A stretch of DNA of 64,000 nt from Maribacter litoralis. Its GTDB lineage: Bacteria > Bacteroidota > Bacteroidia > Flavobacteriales > Flavobacteriaceae. This document shows positions 8,749-18,048 of the stretch, piece after piece (position 1 is the first letter of the stretch; each line of letters starts with the position of its first letter). The stretch spans positions 310,001 to 374,000 of the forward strand of contig NZ_QCZD01000001.1 of the NCBI RefSeq assembly GCF_003075045.1, given 5' to 3'. Made by a program: the position numbers and the translations under genes. A model generated the notes under the pieces. That model did not search any database. It had not been told where the DNA came from and saw only the letters and a list, made by a program, of their open reading frames with translations.

Positions 8749-9747
8749 TTAGACTTTAACTATCATTTTGCCTTTTTTCTTACCATCCATCATATCCAAA
8801 AATGCTTGGGGAGTGTTTTCAAAACCTTCAACAATCGTTTCTTTATAGGTCAGTTTTTCTTCTCCTAACCATGTAGATAATTGTTTCATTGCCTGTGGAA
8901 ACTTGTCGGCATAATTACGTACAATAAACCCTTGCATTAATGCACTGTTCTTTACCAAGAAGGGTTGTACGGCAACCGCCATAGGTGTTTCAGTTTTATT
9001 ATACACTGAAATTGCTCCACATATAATTATTCGTGCGAACTGATTTATGTTGAACAATACGGCATCAGATATTGGTCCGCCTACATTGTCAAAATAAATA
9101 TCTACTCCGTTAGGTGCTGCTTCTTCGATTGCCGCTTTCATGTCGTCAGTAGTTTTGTAATTGATACCATGATCAAAACCGAATTCAGATTTTAGCATAT
9201 CAATTTTTTCATCTGTTCCGGCTATACCGATAACATTCAACCCAAGAATTTTCCCTATCTGGCCTACAACACTACCTACGGCACCTGCTGCACCAGATAC
9301 TACTAGAGTTTCACCTTTTTTAGGATTTCCAATTTCATGAAGGCCTAAATAAGCTGTTAAGCCGGTCATACCCACAATACCTAAAAAAGCACTTAAAGGA
9401 GCCTTACTTTTATCCACTTTCTGTAAGCCTTCTCCGTTGGAAATTTGTTGTTCTTTCCATTCCAATAATCCGGATACGAATTCCCCTTTCTTATAATCTT
9501 CATGTTTAGACTCCAACACCTCTGCTACGATACCCGAACTGATTGGCTCACCAACTTTAAATGGTGGTACGTAAGATTTAGCATCGCTCATTCTACCACG
9601 TAAATAAGGGTCTACCGATATATATTTTGCCTCTAACAAGACTTCACCTTCAGAGACGGTTAAATCATTGTCCAACTCATTAAATTCAAAATCGGACAGG
9701 GTAGGAGTACCTACCGGACGTTGTTTTAAATTAATTGACTTACTCAT
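8749..9747 (-). CDS. NADP-dependent MDR oxidoreductase (CurA/prostaglandin-reductase-like)
   Basis: A 332-residue medium-chain reductase without catalytic zinc. The N-terminal GroES-like domain contains DPYLRGRM (about residues 46-53), typical of the leukotriene B4 12-hydroxydehydrogenase/CurA group. The Rossmann motif SGAAGAVGSVVGQ is at about 151-163, and the domain ends with GKMIVKV. The family reduces alpha,beta-unsaturated aldehydes and ketones with NADPH. It is first in a two-gene unit with the DJ-1-like gene. Upstream lies a canonical -7 element (complement of 9867-9874) next to a 25-bp palindromic element identical to the one before the TetR gene. Confidence 0.9.
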   Translation of the reverse strand: MSKSINLKQRPVGTPTLSDFEFNELDNDLTVSEGEVLLEAKYISVDPYLRGRMSDAKSYVPPFKVGEPISSGIVAEVLESKHEDYKKGEFVSGLLEWKEQQISNGEGLQKVDKSKAPLSAFLGIVGMTGLTAYLGLHEIGNPKKGETLVVSGAAGAVGSVVGQIGKILGLNVIGIAGTDEKIDMLKSEFGFDHGINYKTTDDMKAAIEEAAPNGVDIYFDNVGGPISDAVLFNINQFARIIICGAISVYNKTETPMAVAVQPFLVKNSALMQGFIVRNYADKFPQAMKQLSTWLGEEKLTYKETIVEGFENTPQAFLDMMDGKKKGKMIVKV

Positions 9748-9866
9748 AAGTTATGTTTTAATTTTTATAATAATTTCTAGCTGGAATTTTTGTCAACACC
9801 TATTAAATAAGGTATTTGTCTATTGAAAATTCCTTTGTATTTATGTTTGACTATAACTACAGTTCA

Positions 9867-9874
9867 AAGATATT
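9867..9874 (-). promoter_or_regulatory. -7 promoter element of the MDR/DJ-1 unit
   Basis: The minus strand reads TATCTTTG, an exact match to the Bacteroidetes -7 consensus TAnnTTTG, 12 bp from the palindrome core at 9886-9897. Confidence 0.65.
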
Positions 9875-9879
9875 TAAAA

Positions 9880-9904
9880 AAAAGAATGAACATTCATTTT
9901 TTAA
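9880..9904. promoter_or_regulatory. Palindromic TetR-type operator, distal copy
   Basis: A 25-bp element centred on GAATG-AA-CATTC and flanked by A and T runs. It is identical, in reverse orientation, to 44969-44993 upstream of the TetR gene. It covers the expected -33 region of the MDR promoter, so TetR binding here would repress. Confidence 0.75.
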
Positions 9905-9941
9905 CATAGGTTTATAGAATGGACCATAATTACGGTCTAAA

Positions 9942-9967
9942 AAAAAGCACCTATAGAGGTGCTTTTT
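9942..9967 (-). terminator. Terminator after the aldehyde dehydrogenase gene
   Basis: An 11-bp stem (9942-9952 with 9957-9967) with loop ATAG. On the minus strand it is followed by a T run, as expected for the end of the SDR/aldehyde dehydrogenase unit. Confidence 0.8.
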
Positions 9968-9980
9968 AATGTTCAAATAG

Positions 9981-11375
9981 TTAATCCATAATCATGATGG
10001 ACTTCACATTGACAAATTCTTTCATACCGAATCCTCCATGTTCACGTCCATAACCGGAATCTTTTACTCCGCCAAAAGGCATACTTGGCTCTGCCAATCC
10101 GAAGGAGTTTATAAATACCATTCCTGTGTCAAAATGTTTTTCTGCTAGTTCTGTAGCCTTTTCAACATCTTTGGAAAATATTCCGCCACCTAGACCAAAT
10201 CTACTATCATTAGCAATACGCATAGCATCTTCGTTGTCTTTCGCTTTTATTAGAGAAGCAACAGGACCGAATAATTCATCATCATAAGCGGGTTGACCTG
10301 GTTTTACATTACTTAGTACAGTAGCAGGGTAGAAGTAACCTTCCCCTTCAGGAATTTTTCCTCCGCACAATACATCGGCTCCTTTTTCCACACTTTCCTG
10401 TACTTGCTCATGAATTTTATCTCTAAGATCTTCACGCGCCATAGGTCCTAATTCGGTATCTTCATTTTTAGGATCACCAACTTTTAGAGCATCCATCGCC
10501 TTCACAAACTTTTCCTTAAATTCATCGTATACTTTTTCCGTAGCGATAAATCTCTTTGCGGCAATACAAGTTTCTCCATTGTTATAGATACGCCCCATAA
10601 CACTTTTTTCTACGGCTAAATCTATATCTGCATCATCCAGTACCAAATAGGCATCATTACTACCTAATTCCAACACTGTTTTCTTTAATTGTGCACCGGC
10701 TTTTTCTCCAATTTTTTCACCTGCCACCGGGCTACCTGTTAAGGTAACACCACGTACTAGTTTATGCGCTATAATGGCATTAGATTGTTCATGTTCTATC
10801 ACCATTACATTAAAAAGATTTGCGGGTAAACCTGCTGTCTCAAAAATGTTCTTCAGTAACTTTGCTGTTCCTGTTACGTTCGATGCATGCTTTAGCAAAA
10901 TACTATTACCAGCCATCAAGTTCACTATCGTATAGCGCAATACTTGGTAACTAGGGTAGTTCCATGGTTGTATACCATAGATGATTCCCATAGGCGAATA
11001 GGCTACAATACCTTTTCCTCCATTGGAAAGTTCACGCTTTTCGCTCTTTAAAAACTCTGGCGCATTTTCTGCCGAATAATTACAAATTGCCGTACATAAA
11101 TCAACTTCTTGATTACTTTGTTTTAGCAATTTTCCCATTTCATCGGTCATTAACTCAGCAAGTTCTTTCTTATAATTCTGAAGTTCTTTACCAATAGATT
11201 TAATAATTTCTCCACGTTCTTCAACACTCTTAGTTTTCCACTTTAAAAATGCTTCATGCGACTGTTGAATGCTTTCTTCAACCTGCTCATCTGTCATGTA
11301 GGTATGTGAAGAAATTTCTTTTCCCGATGTAGGGTTTATTGTTTTGAATGTATTCTGTTTTGTTGTCGTTGACAT
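9981..11375 (-). CDS. NAD(P)-dependent aldehyde dehydrogenase, succinate-semialdehyde type
   Basis: A 464-residue ALDH superfamily enzyme with all key residues: N139 in QPWNYP, general base E236 in LELGSND, and catalytic C270 in NNGETCIAAKRF. The C-terminus has MPFGGVKDSGYGREHG. The closest annotation is succinate-semialdehyde dehydrogenase, but the substrate range is broad and nothing nearby points to GABA metabolism. The SDR gene lies 22 bp upstream on the same strand, so the two form one unit ending at the hairpin 9942-9967. Oxidation of toxic aldehydes would suit the neighbourhood. Confidence 0.9.
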   Translation of the reverse strand: MSTTTKQNTFKTINPTSGKEISSHTYMTDEQVEESIQQSHEAFLKWKTKSVEERGEIIKSIGKELQNYKKELAELMTDEMGKLLKQSNQEVDLCTAICNYSAENAPEFLKSEKRELSNGGKGIVAYSPMGIIYGIQPWNYPSYQVLRYTIVNLMAGNSILLKHASNVTGTAKLLKNIFETAGLPANLFNVMVIEHEQSNAIIAHKLVRGVTLTGSPVAGEKIGEKAGAQLKKTVLELGSNDAYLVLDDADIDLAVEKSVMGRIYNNGETCIAAKRFIATEKVYDEFKEKFVKAMDALKVGDPKNEDTELGPMAREDLRDKIHEQVQESVEKGADVLCGGKIPEGEGYFYPATVLSNVKPGQPAYDDELFGPVASLIKAKDNEDAMRIANDSRFGLGGGIFSKDVEKATELAEKHFDTGMVFINSFGLAEPSMPFGGVKDSGYGREHGGFGMKEFVNVKSIMIMD

Positions 11376-11397
11376 ATATTATTTTATTAGATTAAAA

Positions 11398-12138
11398 TTA
11401 TTGTTGTTCACTTGGCACCAAATAAACATCGTTGATGTTTACTCTTTCTGGCTGTGTTAACACGTAATAGATGGAATTTGCAATATCTTCTGCTTCCAAT
11501 GTTTCCATTTTTTGCATTTCTTCCATTTTTTCTTTGATATCCTCATCGGTAATTGTGCTGGTTAAATTTGTAGCTACCGCACCTGGTTCAATAGAGGTAA
11601 TGTTGATTCCGTATTTAGGTGCCAATTCTTGACGTAATCCTTCCGAAAACATTTTTACGGCAGATTTTGTAGCGCAGTACACCGCTCCACCTGGAAAATA
11701 TCTATTGGCAGCCATAGAAGAAATATTGATGATATTACCACCTTTATTCTCCTTTAATTCTGGTAAAACAGCGGCAACACCATTAAGTACACCTTTAATA
11801 TTAACATCTACCATTTTTTCCCATTCATCTGTTTTCAGCTTTTCTACAAATGATAGTGGCATTAAACCGGCATTGTTGATAAGACCGGTTATTTTTCCAA
11901 ATTCTCTTTTGGTTTTAGAAACTACATTTTGAAAATCATCTTTCTTTGTCACGTCACCTGTTACTACAATGGCTTCTCCACCTTTTTTAGTGATTTCGGA
12001 CTTTAGATCGTTCAGTTCATCTTCGCTTCTGGCCATTAATACTACCTTGGCTCCGTTATCGGCTAACTTGATTGCTGTTGCTCTACCAATTCCGCTAGAT
12101 GCACCAGTTATAATTATTACGCTATCTTCTATTTTCAT
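11398..12138 (-). CDS. SDR-family oxidoreductase
   Basis: A 246-residue classical short-chain dehydrogenase. It has TGASSGIG at residues 11-18, NNAG at about 88-91, catalytic S140/S141, Y154 and K158 (YCATK), and EPGAV after the active site. The substrate is unknown, and the family spans alcohols, sugars and ketones. It is upstream of the aldehyde dehydrogenase by 22 bp. An alcohol-to-aldehyde-to-acid pair is a plausible reading but not proven. The 239-bp divergent gap to the racemase gene must hold both promoters, though I see no clear operator there. Confidence 0.88.
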   Translation of the reverse strand: MKIEDSVIIITGASSGIGRATAIKLADNGAKVVLMARSEDELNDLKSEITKKGGEAIVVTGDVTKKDDFQNVVSKTKREFGKITGLINNAGLMPLSFVEKLKTDEWEKMVDVNIKGVLNGVAAVLPELKENKGGNIINISSMAANRYFPGGAVYCATKSAVKMFSEGLRQELAPKYGINITSIEPGAVATNLTSTITDEDIKEKMEEMQKMETLEAEDIANSIYYVLTQPERVNINDVYLVPSEQQ

Positions 12139-12377
12139 TGTGTTTTTATTTGATTTATCACAATATAGAAGCTATAATCGGCTAGTATTGACCATAAGAA
12201 TTTAACTATTGACGGATATAGTATTGCGCTACATTTTCACCTATTCAAGTCAAAAAAACGGTTGTAATTATAACTGATCAAAGGATATATTAGAAATTAT
12301 AGATTTATTAAGACCATTACTGATTTAAATGCTCTTAATTTGGTGCCTTATTTCTTTTTCTAGCTAAAGATTAGATT

Positions 12378-13133
12378 ATGATGACAAATAAAATGATAGG
12401 TATAGTTGGTGGTGTGGGTAGTTACGCTGGTATTGATTTAATTAAAAAGGTCTACGACCTTACCGAAGCGAGTTCTGATCAAGATCACTTACCGGTATCT
12501 ATGCTATCAGTTCCTCATAAGATCATTGACCGTACTAAATACCTGTTGGGTGAAACAGAAATTAACCCAGGTATAGCCATATCTGAAATAATTGCTTCTT
12601 TAATCGCTAGCGGGGCAAGTATTATTGGTATTCCATGTAACACGGCACACGCTAAACCAATATTAAGCTTAATTGAGAAAAGCATACCAGAATCGTGTGT
12701 TTTGGTCAACCTTATTGAAGAAGTGGGGAAATATATTTCTGAAAAGCATCCGGAAATTACTAGGGTAGGGGTTTTAGGTACTACAGGTACTATTCTTGCC
12801 AAGGTGTACCCAGAAGTATTGTCCAGGTACAATATTGAAGTTATACAACCATCTGAAGATATTCAAGATTTATTTGTACACCCTTCTATTTACGATACAT
12901 CATATGGTATAAAGGCTTTTTCAAATCCTGTAAATCAAAAAGCAAAAGAAAATTTGGGTATGGCAGCGACGTACTTATCAAGAAAAGGCGCCCAAGCCGT
13001 AATTTTAGGCTGTACCGAGATTCCGCTTGCTATACAATACGAAAAAATAGAGGATAGCTTGATTATTGATGCCACAACCGTTTTAGCTAGCGCGTTAATT
13101 AGAGAATCCAAAAAAATGGAAATGATCGCCTAA
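12378..13133 (+). CDS. Aspartate/glutamate racemase-family protein
   Basis: A 251-residue protein with the two catalytic cysteines of the Asp/Glu racemase superfamily: C87 (IPCNTAHA) and C212 (LGCTEIPL). The nucleotide-free N-terminal GGVGSYAG loop is of the YgeA/aspartate racemase type. The cysteine pair supports cofactor-independent racemisation of an amino acid, or a related hydantoin or maleate activity. Its 3' end overlaps the convergent AraC gene by 4 bp. It is divergent from the SDR gene. A role in D-amino acid use is inference. Confidence 0.85.
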   Translation: MMTNKMIGIVGGVGSYAGIDLIKKVYDLTEASSDQDHLPVSMLSVPHKIIDRTKYLLGETEINPGIAISEIIASLIASGASIIGIPCNTAHAKPILSLIEKSIPESCVLVNLIEEVGKYISEKHPEITRVGVLGTTGTILAKVYPEVLSRYNIEVIQPSEDIQDLFVHPSIYDTSYGIKAFSNPVNQKAKENLGMAATYLSRKGAQAVILGCTEIPLAIQYEKIEDSLIIDATTVLASALIRESKKMEMIA

Positions 13134-14026
13134 GCACTTGGCGTTGGTGTACACGATGCTCTTTTCAATAACATATATTCACCATTATTCTTAAATTCCC
13201 GTATTGATGTACCGGTATAGCGTTTAAAGGTTTTGGATAAGTGACTTACATCTGTAAAGCCCAATTCATCGGCTATTTCATTTAAACGGAAGTCGGAATT
13301 CAATAAACGAATTTCTACCAATTTAAGCTTTCCCTTTATAATGTATTCGCGTAAAGACATGTTCACCTGCTTTTTAAAATACTCGCTTACATAGGTAGGC
13401 GACATCTGAAAAACATCGGCTAAATTTTCAACTTTTAGCAATTCCGTTTTGTCTATATTGGTATTGATATAGGTTAACATTTTAGTAATTCTATCATCTG
13501 AATTACTTTTTGCCAATTCAAAATAACTGCTCTTTTTAATATTACGGATCAGAATTTCCAATATGCTAGTCATTAAACTAGTCACTAAATTTATAGACTC
13601 TTCCCCATAATTTCTAGACTCTTGAAGTATCATCTCAATAAGGTTTTCAAGATAATTACGGTCTAATTCGTTCTTAATGATATCACCCGGCAACTGATTG
13701 TAATTGGACAAAATGTACGATGCCTCTTTAAACCACTCATTTCTATCAATAGTGATTCTGTTCGCATTTTTAAAGAAAGAATCGGTAAACTTTAAAAAGA
13801 CAAAACGTGTCGGTTTTTCAATGGTAAAAGAATGGCATTTTAACGGAGGTAACAAAAACATACTATTCTTGCCATAGGCATAATCATTGTAGTTGATGCA
13901 CTGGGTACCTTCTCCTTCCTTTATTAAAACCAGCTCAAAAAAATTATTTTTAACGGGTCGTTGTTTCCAATCCGTCAGCTCAATTTCTTGTATTTCAAAA
14001 GGTTTATACGCTTCTAATACTTGCAT
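13130..14026 (-). CDS. AraC-family transcriptional regulator (paralogue of 23602-24468)
   Basis: A 298-residue protein with an N-terminal cupin-like sensing domain (about 1-130) and a C-terminal AraC double helix-turn-helix (about 200-285, including NLADVFQMSPTYVSEYFKK and ADELGFTDVSHLSKTFKRY). It resembles the AraC protein at 23602 in the DNA-binding part and in the order of the sensing domain. Both regulators lie close to a yellow-like gene. It faces the yellow-like gene at 14201 across a 174-bp divergent gap, so that gene is its likely target. Confidence 0.88.
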   Translation of the reverse strand: MQVLEAYKPFEIQEIELTDWKQRPVKNNFFELVLIKEGEGTQCINYNDYAYGKNSMFLLPPLKCHSFTIEKPTRFVFLKFTDSFFKNANRITIDRNEWFKEASYILSNYNQLPGDIIKNELDRNYLENLIEMILQESRNYGEESINLVTSLMTSILEILIRNIKKSSYFELAKSNSDDRITKMLTYINTNIDKTELLKVENLADVFQMSPTYVSEYFKKQVNMSLREYIIKGKLKLVEIRLLNSDFRLNEIADELGFTDVSHLSKTFKRYTGTSIREFKNNGEYMLLKRASCTPTPSA

Positions 14027-14149
14027 TTTTATCTATTATTTGTGCTAAAATATACTATTTACCGATAAAACTCTACTTATTGCTTAAACAATCCTTTAAA
14101 TATACATTATTAACCTTTTTTAATACTTTAAAAAAGATGCTAATACCAA

Positions 14150-14157
14150 TATTTTTG
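14150..14157 (+). promoter_or_regulatory. -7 promoter element of the yellow-like lipoprotein gene
   Basis: TATTTTTG matches TAnnTTTG exactly, 43 bp before the ATG and inside the divergent gap to the AraC gene. No convincing -33 element is visible. Confidence 0.45.
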
Positions 14158-14200
14158 CCATGTATTTAAAAAATGATTAAAACTTTAAAAAAATAATTAT

Positions 14201-15256
14201 ATGAAAAAAGTACTATTAGTATCCGTTTTAGCATCTGTATTTATGATGTGTAAATCACCAAACGAAAAGAAGAAAAGTCAGAATGAAGATATTGTGGCAA
14301 CAAATGTTGTTTCAAATAATATAAAAACTGTTGAAACCGTTTTTTCTAGTCAAGACATCAGACCTGGTAACTTAGCACTGACCAGTAATGGAAGATTGTT
14401 TGTTAGTATGAATCCTTTAGTGTCACCAACAACTAAAGTTTTTGAATTGAATAAGGATGGTGAAAATGTAGCTTACCCAAATGCAAAATATACAACAGGT
14501 GAAAATTCAATTTTAAAAGCTGTAATTGGTATTAGAGCGGACAGCCAAGACAACTTATGGCTTTTAGATATGGGTGCCAAACAATTTGTGGTTTGGAATA
14601 CTAAAAATGAAGAGCTTGTAAAAACCATTGCAATTCCTGAAGCTGTTGTAAAACCGGCTAGTTTTTTACAAGACTTTATTATTGATGAAAAACATAACCG
14701 AGTAATTATTGCAGATATGACACAAGGCGATTTAAAAAGTGCTCCTGAGCCAGCATTTATAGTCATAGATACAGAAAGTGGCAGCGCTAAACGAATGGCA
14801 CAGAGCCACCCTTCAATGATGCCAGAGATGGAAGGCGGTTTTGCATTAAATCCAATAGCTATTGACCCACAGAATAATTGGGTATACTACGGAGCATTAC
14901 ATGGAAAAACGATGTATAGAGTACCAGCAAGTAGTTTTGATTCTGATGAAAAGTTAGTTAGTACTATTGAGAAATTCGGTGTAAAATCGTTTTCAGACGG
15001 TATGGAAGTAGATGCAAATGGTAATGTTTATGTAACCAATGTGGTTGATGGCGAAATAGGATTATCCACTAAAAACGAATATAAAACATTGGCTAAAATT
15101 CCTGAAGGACAAACCTGGCCTGATGGTTTGTATGTTGCTAACGATGGGTTTATTTATGGTACAGTAGACCAATTAAATAAAACGGCAGCATTAAACAATG
15201 GTAAAGAAGAAAGTGTAGGACCTTATTTAGTAATCAAAACTGAATTGGTAAAGTAA
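14201..15256 (+). CDS. Yellow/major royal jelly-like lipoprotein (1)
   Basis: A 351-residue protein with lipobox FMMC (C17). The rest is a beta-propeller of the major royal jelly/yellow (L-dopachrome tautomerase-related) family, recognisable from ALTSNGRLFVSM near the start, LWLLDMGAKQ, FIVIDTESGSAKR and the final WPDGLYVANDGF. Bacterial members have no proven function, and lactonase-like or quinone-related activity has been suggested from the fold. A longer secreted paralogue lies at 20440. The gene is divergent from its probable AraC regulator and ends at a strong hairpin. Confidence 0.8.
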   Translation: MKKVLLVSVLASVFMMCKSPNEKKKSQNEDIVATNVVSNNIKTVETVFSSQDIRPGNLALTSNGRLFVSMNPLVSPTTKVFELNKDGENVAYPNAKYTTGENSILKAVIGIRADSQDNLWLLDMGAKQFVVWNTKNEELVKTIAIPEAVVKPASFLQDFIIDEKHNRVIIADMTQGDLKSAPEPAFIVIDTESGSAKRMAQSHPSMMPEMEGGFALNPIAIDPQNNWVYYGALHGKTMYRVPASSFDSDEKLVSTIEKFGVKSFSDGMEVDANGNVYVTNVVDGEIGLSTKNEYKTLAKIPEGQTWPDGLYVANDGFIYGTVDQLNKTAALNNGKEESVGPYLVIKTELVK

Positions 15257-15271
15257 ATTCCCTCAATGTAC

Positions 15272-15301
15272 AAACGCATCTTTTAAAGGTGCGTTTTTTT
15301 A
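15272..15301 (+). terminator. Terminator after the yellow-like lipoprotein gene
   Basis: An 11-bp stem (15272-15282 with 15286-15296, one G-T pair), 3-base loop, then a run of T. The next start codon follows within 15 bases. Confidence 0.8.
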
Positions 15302-15313
15302 ATGTATATAATT

Positions 15314-16087
15314 ATGAAAACAACACTAAAAATAGGCGTAACCAATTTATCTTTTCACCGTATTGCAGCTTCTTTGGTGACTAATACCTTATTAGAAATG
15401 GGTTTTGATGTGAAACGTGAATTTGCTCCACACCAAGAAAATTTTGAGCGTTTAAAATCCGGACAAGTAGATATGCTGGCTTCGGCTTGGTTGCCATCTA
15501 GTCACGGAATTTACAAAAACGATGTAGAGAAAGAGGTTCCCTTGCTAGAATTGGGCTTACATTATAAACCATACGCACTTTGGGGTGTTCCAGATTACGT
15601 TTCTGAAGATGTTACAGCTATTTCAGATTTACTAAAACCAGAGGTGTTATCTAAAATGAAGAAGGATATTCAGGGTATAAATCCTGGTGCTGGAATTACA
15701 CGTTTTTCTATTCAAATGATGGAAGCCTACGGATTAAGTGCTGCGGGTTATAATTTTCATACAGGAACAGAAGACGATTGTTTTAATGCATTTGAAAATG
15801 CAGTTGATGAGAAACAATGGATGGTTGTACCACTTTGGAAACCTCAGTTTTTACATTACAAATACAACATCAGAGAAATTAAAGAACCAAAAGGATTATT
15901 GGGTATTGTAGACAAAGCGGTTTTACTTCTTCGGGAGGATAAAAAGGAAATATTTACTAAAGCACAACTAGAGATATTGGATGGTCTTCGCTTTACAAAT
16001 GATATCATTGCAGAGTTAGATTATAAGGTTTCTCGTGAAGGAAAAGATATTGACGAAGTGACTAAAAAATGGTTGCAAAATCGCTAA
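15314..16087 (+). CDS. OpuAC-like (glycine-betaine-binding fold) protein without signal peptide
   Basis: A 257-residue protein of the periplasmic glycine betaine/proline-binding fold (OpuAC), with LKSGQVDMLASAWLP, NPGAGITRF and WMVVPLWKPQFLH all in the usual order. I chose the ATG at 15314 because the upstream one at 15302 adds only MYII next to the terminator. Neither start gives a signal peptide or lipobox, and no ABC permease or ATPase gene is near. It may therefore be a cytoplasmic solute-binding or sensing protein, or the true start may be misjudged. A weak promoter would have to lie within the preceding terminator region. Confidence 0.75.
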   Translation: MKTTLKIGVTNLSFHRIAASLVTNTLLEMGFDVKREFAPHQENFERLKSGQVDMLASAWLPSSHGIYKNDVEKEVPLLELGLHYKPYALWGVPDYVSEDVTAISDLLKPEVLSKMKKDIQGINPGAGITRFSIQMMEAYGLSAAGYNFHTGTEDDCFNAFENAVDEKQWMVVPLWKPQFLHYKYNIREIKEPKGLLGIVDKAVLLLREDKKEIFTKAQLEILDGLRFTNDIIAELDYKVSREGKDIDEVTKKWLQNR

Positions 16088-16165
16088 TAACAAACAACGG
16101 CTTTAGGTAAGTTTTAAATTGAATCCCCGACAAATTATAACACATTAAAGTGGAAAGAAATACAA

Positions 16166-16795
16166 ATGGATTTATTTAATCAAACCAATTTATTTTCAAC
16201 GGAAGAAGTTCTTAAAACTTCTTTTGATTTACCAGGAGCGGATATTACGTTGTTCGAAAATTTCTTCAGCATTGAAGAAAGTAACAAGCTGTATAAAAGT
16301 CTGCTTCATAATACGCCGTGGCAGCAAGAACAAATTACCATTCACGGTAAACTGGTAGACTACCCTAGGTTGACCGCTTGGTACGGAGATGTTGACAAAG
16401 ACATTAAATACACGAATACAAAAAGTAAAATGCATTTATGGAATGATGATTTACTTTTCATTAAAGAACGTATAGAAAAGGAGGTAGCTATCAAATTTAC
16501 ACGCTGTTTGCTCAATTATTATCGCGACGGAAAAGATAGCGTAGACTGGCATCAAGATTATAAAGGAGAACAACGAAAAAATACAGTTATTGCTTCAGTT
16601 ACCTTTGGTACAACCAGACCCTTTCAATTAAAACATGTATCAAGAACAGATTTAAAACGTGTAGACATTCCATTAGCAAATGGCAGTCTTTTATTGATGC
16701 AAGGCGCCACCCAAGAAAACTGGAAACATAAAATACCGAAGACCGCAAAACAGATTTCCCCAAGAATTAACCTAACCTTTAGGTGGATCGGTTAA
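16166..16795 (+). CDS. alkB: AlkB-family 2OG-Fe(II) dioxygenase
   Basis: A 209-residue DNA/RNA demethylase of the AlkB family. The iron ligands are H129 and D131 (WHQDYK) and H188 (HKIPK). The 2-oxoglutarate-binding arginines are R200 and R206 in PRINLTFR. PRLTAWYGD near residues 67-75 is the substrate-side loop of the AlkB/ALKBH2 type. It removes alkyl groups from damaged bases with release of an aldehyde such as formaldehyde. It is 78 bp downstream of the OpuAC-like gene and may be a separate unit. Confidence 0.93.
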   Translation: MDLFNQTNLFSTEEVLKTSFDLPGADITLFENFFSIEESNKLYKSLLHNTPWQQEQITIHGKLVDYPRLTAWYGDVDKDIKYTNTKSKMHLWNDDLLFIKERIEKEVAIKFTRCLLNYYRDGKDSVDWHQDYKGEQRKNTVIASVTFGTTRPFQLKHVSRTDLKRVDIPLANGSLLLMQGATQENWKHKIPKTAKQISPRINLTFRWIG

Positions 16796-16856
16796 TTTAT
16801 CCGGCATCAATCTTTACTTTTATAGTTCTAACTTTAGAACCCATTTACAACATCTT

Positions 16857-17156
16857 ATGAAAAAATCTTATTTAACCTTGGTGGTACACATTTTAGTAAA
16901 AGAAGAATTTAGAGAAGAAATAAAAGCCGAATTGCTAAAACTTATTAGTCCCACTAGAGGAGAAGAAGGTTGTATTGCTTACGACTTACATCAAGATAAC
17001 GATAACCCGAATCTGTTTTTATTCCACGAGAAATGGGTGAATCAAGATTATTTGACCAAGCATTCACAAAGTGATCACATTGCCGCCTATAGACTTGCTT
17101 CTAAAGATAAGCTTGAGAATGTTTCTGCTTATAAAATGACAGAGCTTACCAATTAG
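16857..17156 (+). CDS. Putative quinol monooxygenase (ABM domain)
   Basis: A 99-residue antibiotic-biosynthesis-monooxygenase (ABM) domain of the YgiN type. It has the strand VVHILVKEEF, the SPTRGEEGCIAYDLHQD segment and FLFHEKWVNQDYLTKHSQSD. These small ferredoxin-fold dimers oxidise quinols or similar aromatics without cofactor. It lies 61 bp after alkB on the same strand. The 209 bp that follow lead into the promoter of the next cluster. Confidence 0.85.
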   Translation: MKKSYLTLVVHILVKEEFREEIKAELLKLISPTRGEEGCIAYDLHQDNDNPNLFLFHEKWVNQDYLTKHSQSDHIAAYRLASKDKLENVSAYKMTELTN

Positions 17157-17294
17157 AATTGTAATTATAAAGGCTTAACATTAAATTAATGTATTAAAAA
17201 CCGGTAATTTTACCTGTAATAAGCTCGTTTTGGCAATATTTTAAGATTTCGCCACTTAAAAACCTCCATTTATACCTTATTCTCCTTTTTTTGT

Positions 17295-17328
17295 ACACTA
17301 TTTAGGGTGTGTTCTCCAATTATCTTTG
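17295..17328 (+). promoter_or_regulatory. Promoter block of the nitroreductase-to-AraC cluster
   Basis: GGGTGT (17305-17310) lies 16 bp before the exact -7 element TATCTTTG (17321-17328). The 34-bp block resembles 24601-24634 (GAGTGT, same 16-bp spacing, TACCTTTG), upstream of the enoyl-CoA hydratase-like gene. Confidence 0.6.
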
Positions 17329-17365
17329 TCGTCAATAAATCTATCAATTATAAAAAGACATAATA

Positions 17366-18040
17366 ATGAATACTCCAAACATTGCACAAGAAGATATTTT
17401 AAATGCATTTAACTACAGACATGCTACCAAAGAATTTGATGCGTCAAAAACATTAACCGATGAGCAAATCAGTTTCATCTTAAAAACAGCAAATTTATCT
17501 CCAAGTTCATTTGGTTTTGAACCTTGGCACTTTATAGTTGTACAGGATAAAGAATTACGTGAGCTATTAAAGCCAGTAGCTTGGGGTGCTCCGGTAAAAT
17601 TAGATACTGCTAGTCACTTTATTCTAGGATTGGCAATGAAAGCTCCTATGGTAAAGCATGATGCGCCATATATTGAACATATGATGAAAGAGGTAAAACA
17701 AATGCCGGAAGATGTTGTAGAAATGTACTCTAAATTTTACAGAGAGTTTCAGGAGCGTGATTTTACCTTAGATTCAGATAAAAAGTTATTCGATTGGTCA
17801 TCAAAACAGACTTACATTGCTCTAGGTAATATGATGACTGCTGCCGCACTTACAGGAATAGATTCTTGTCCTATTGAAGGTTTCCATATAGAGGATACGG
17901 AAGCTTTATTAAGAGATAAATTTGGAGTGGATACAAATAAATATGGAATTTCTTTTATGGCTGCATTCGGATACAGAAAAGCAGATCCTGAATTCCCTAA
18001 GTCTAGAAGACCACTAGAGGACATTGTAACTTGGAAATAA
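17366..18040 (+). CDS. Nitroreductase-family NAD(P)H oxidoreductase
   Basis: A 224-residue flavin-dependent nitroreductase. FNYRHATKEFD (FMN phosphate site) is near the start, LSPSSFGFEPWHF at about 49-61, and the FMN-binding GIDSCPIEGF segment follows at about 168-177. Such enzymes reduce nitroaromatics, quinones or enals. It is the first gene of a cluster on one strand with short gaps, reaching the AraC gene at 24468. The quinone reductase gene starts 8 bp after its stop. A paralogue of similar length is at 43046. Confidence 0.88.
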   Translation: MNTPNIAQEDILNAFNYRHATKEFDASKTLTDEQISFILKTANLSPSSFGFEPWHFIVVQDKELRELLKPVAWGAPVKLDTASHFILGLAMKAPMVKHDAPYIEHMMKEVKQMPEDVVEMYSKFYREFQERDFTLDSDKKLFDWSSKQTYIALGNMMTAAALTGIDSCPIEGFHIEDTEALLRDKFGVDTNKYGISFMAAFGYRKADPEFPKSRRPLEDIVTWK

Positions 18041-18048
18041 GAAATATT

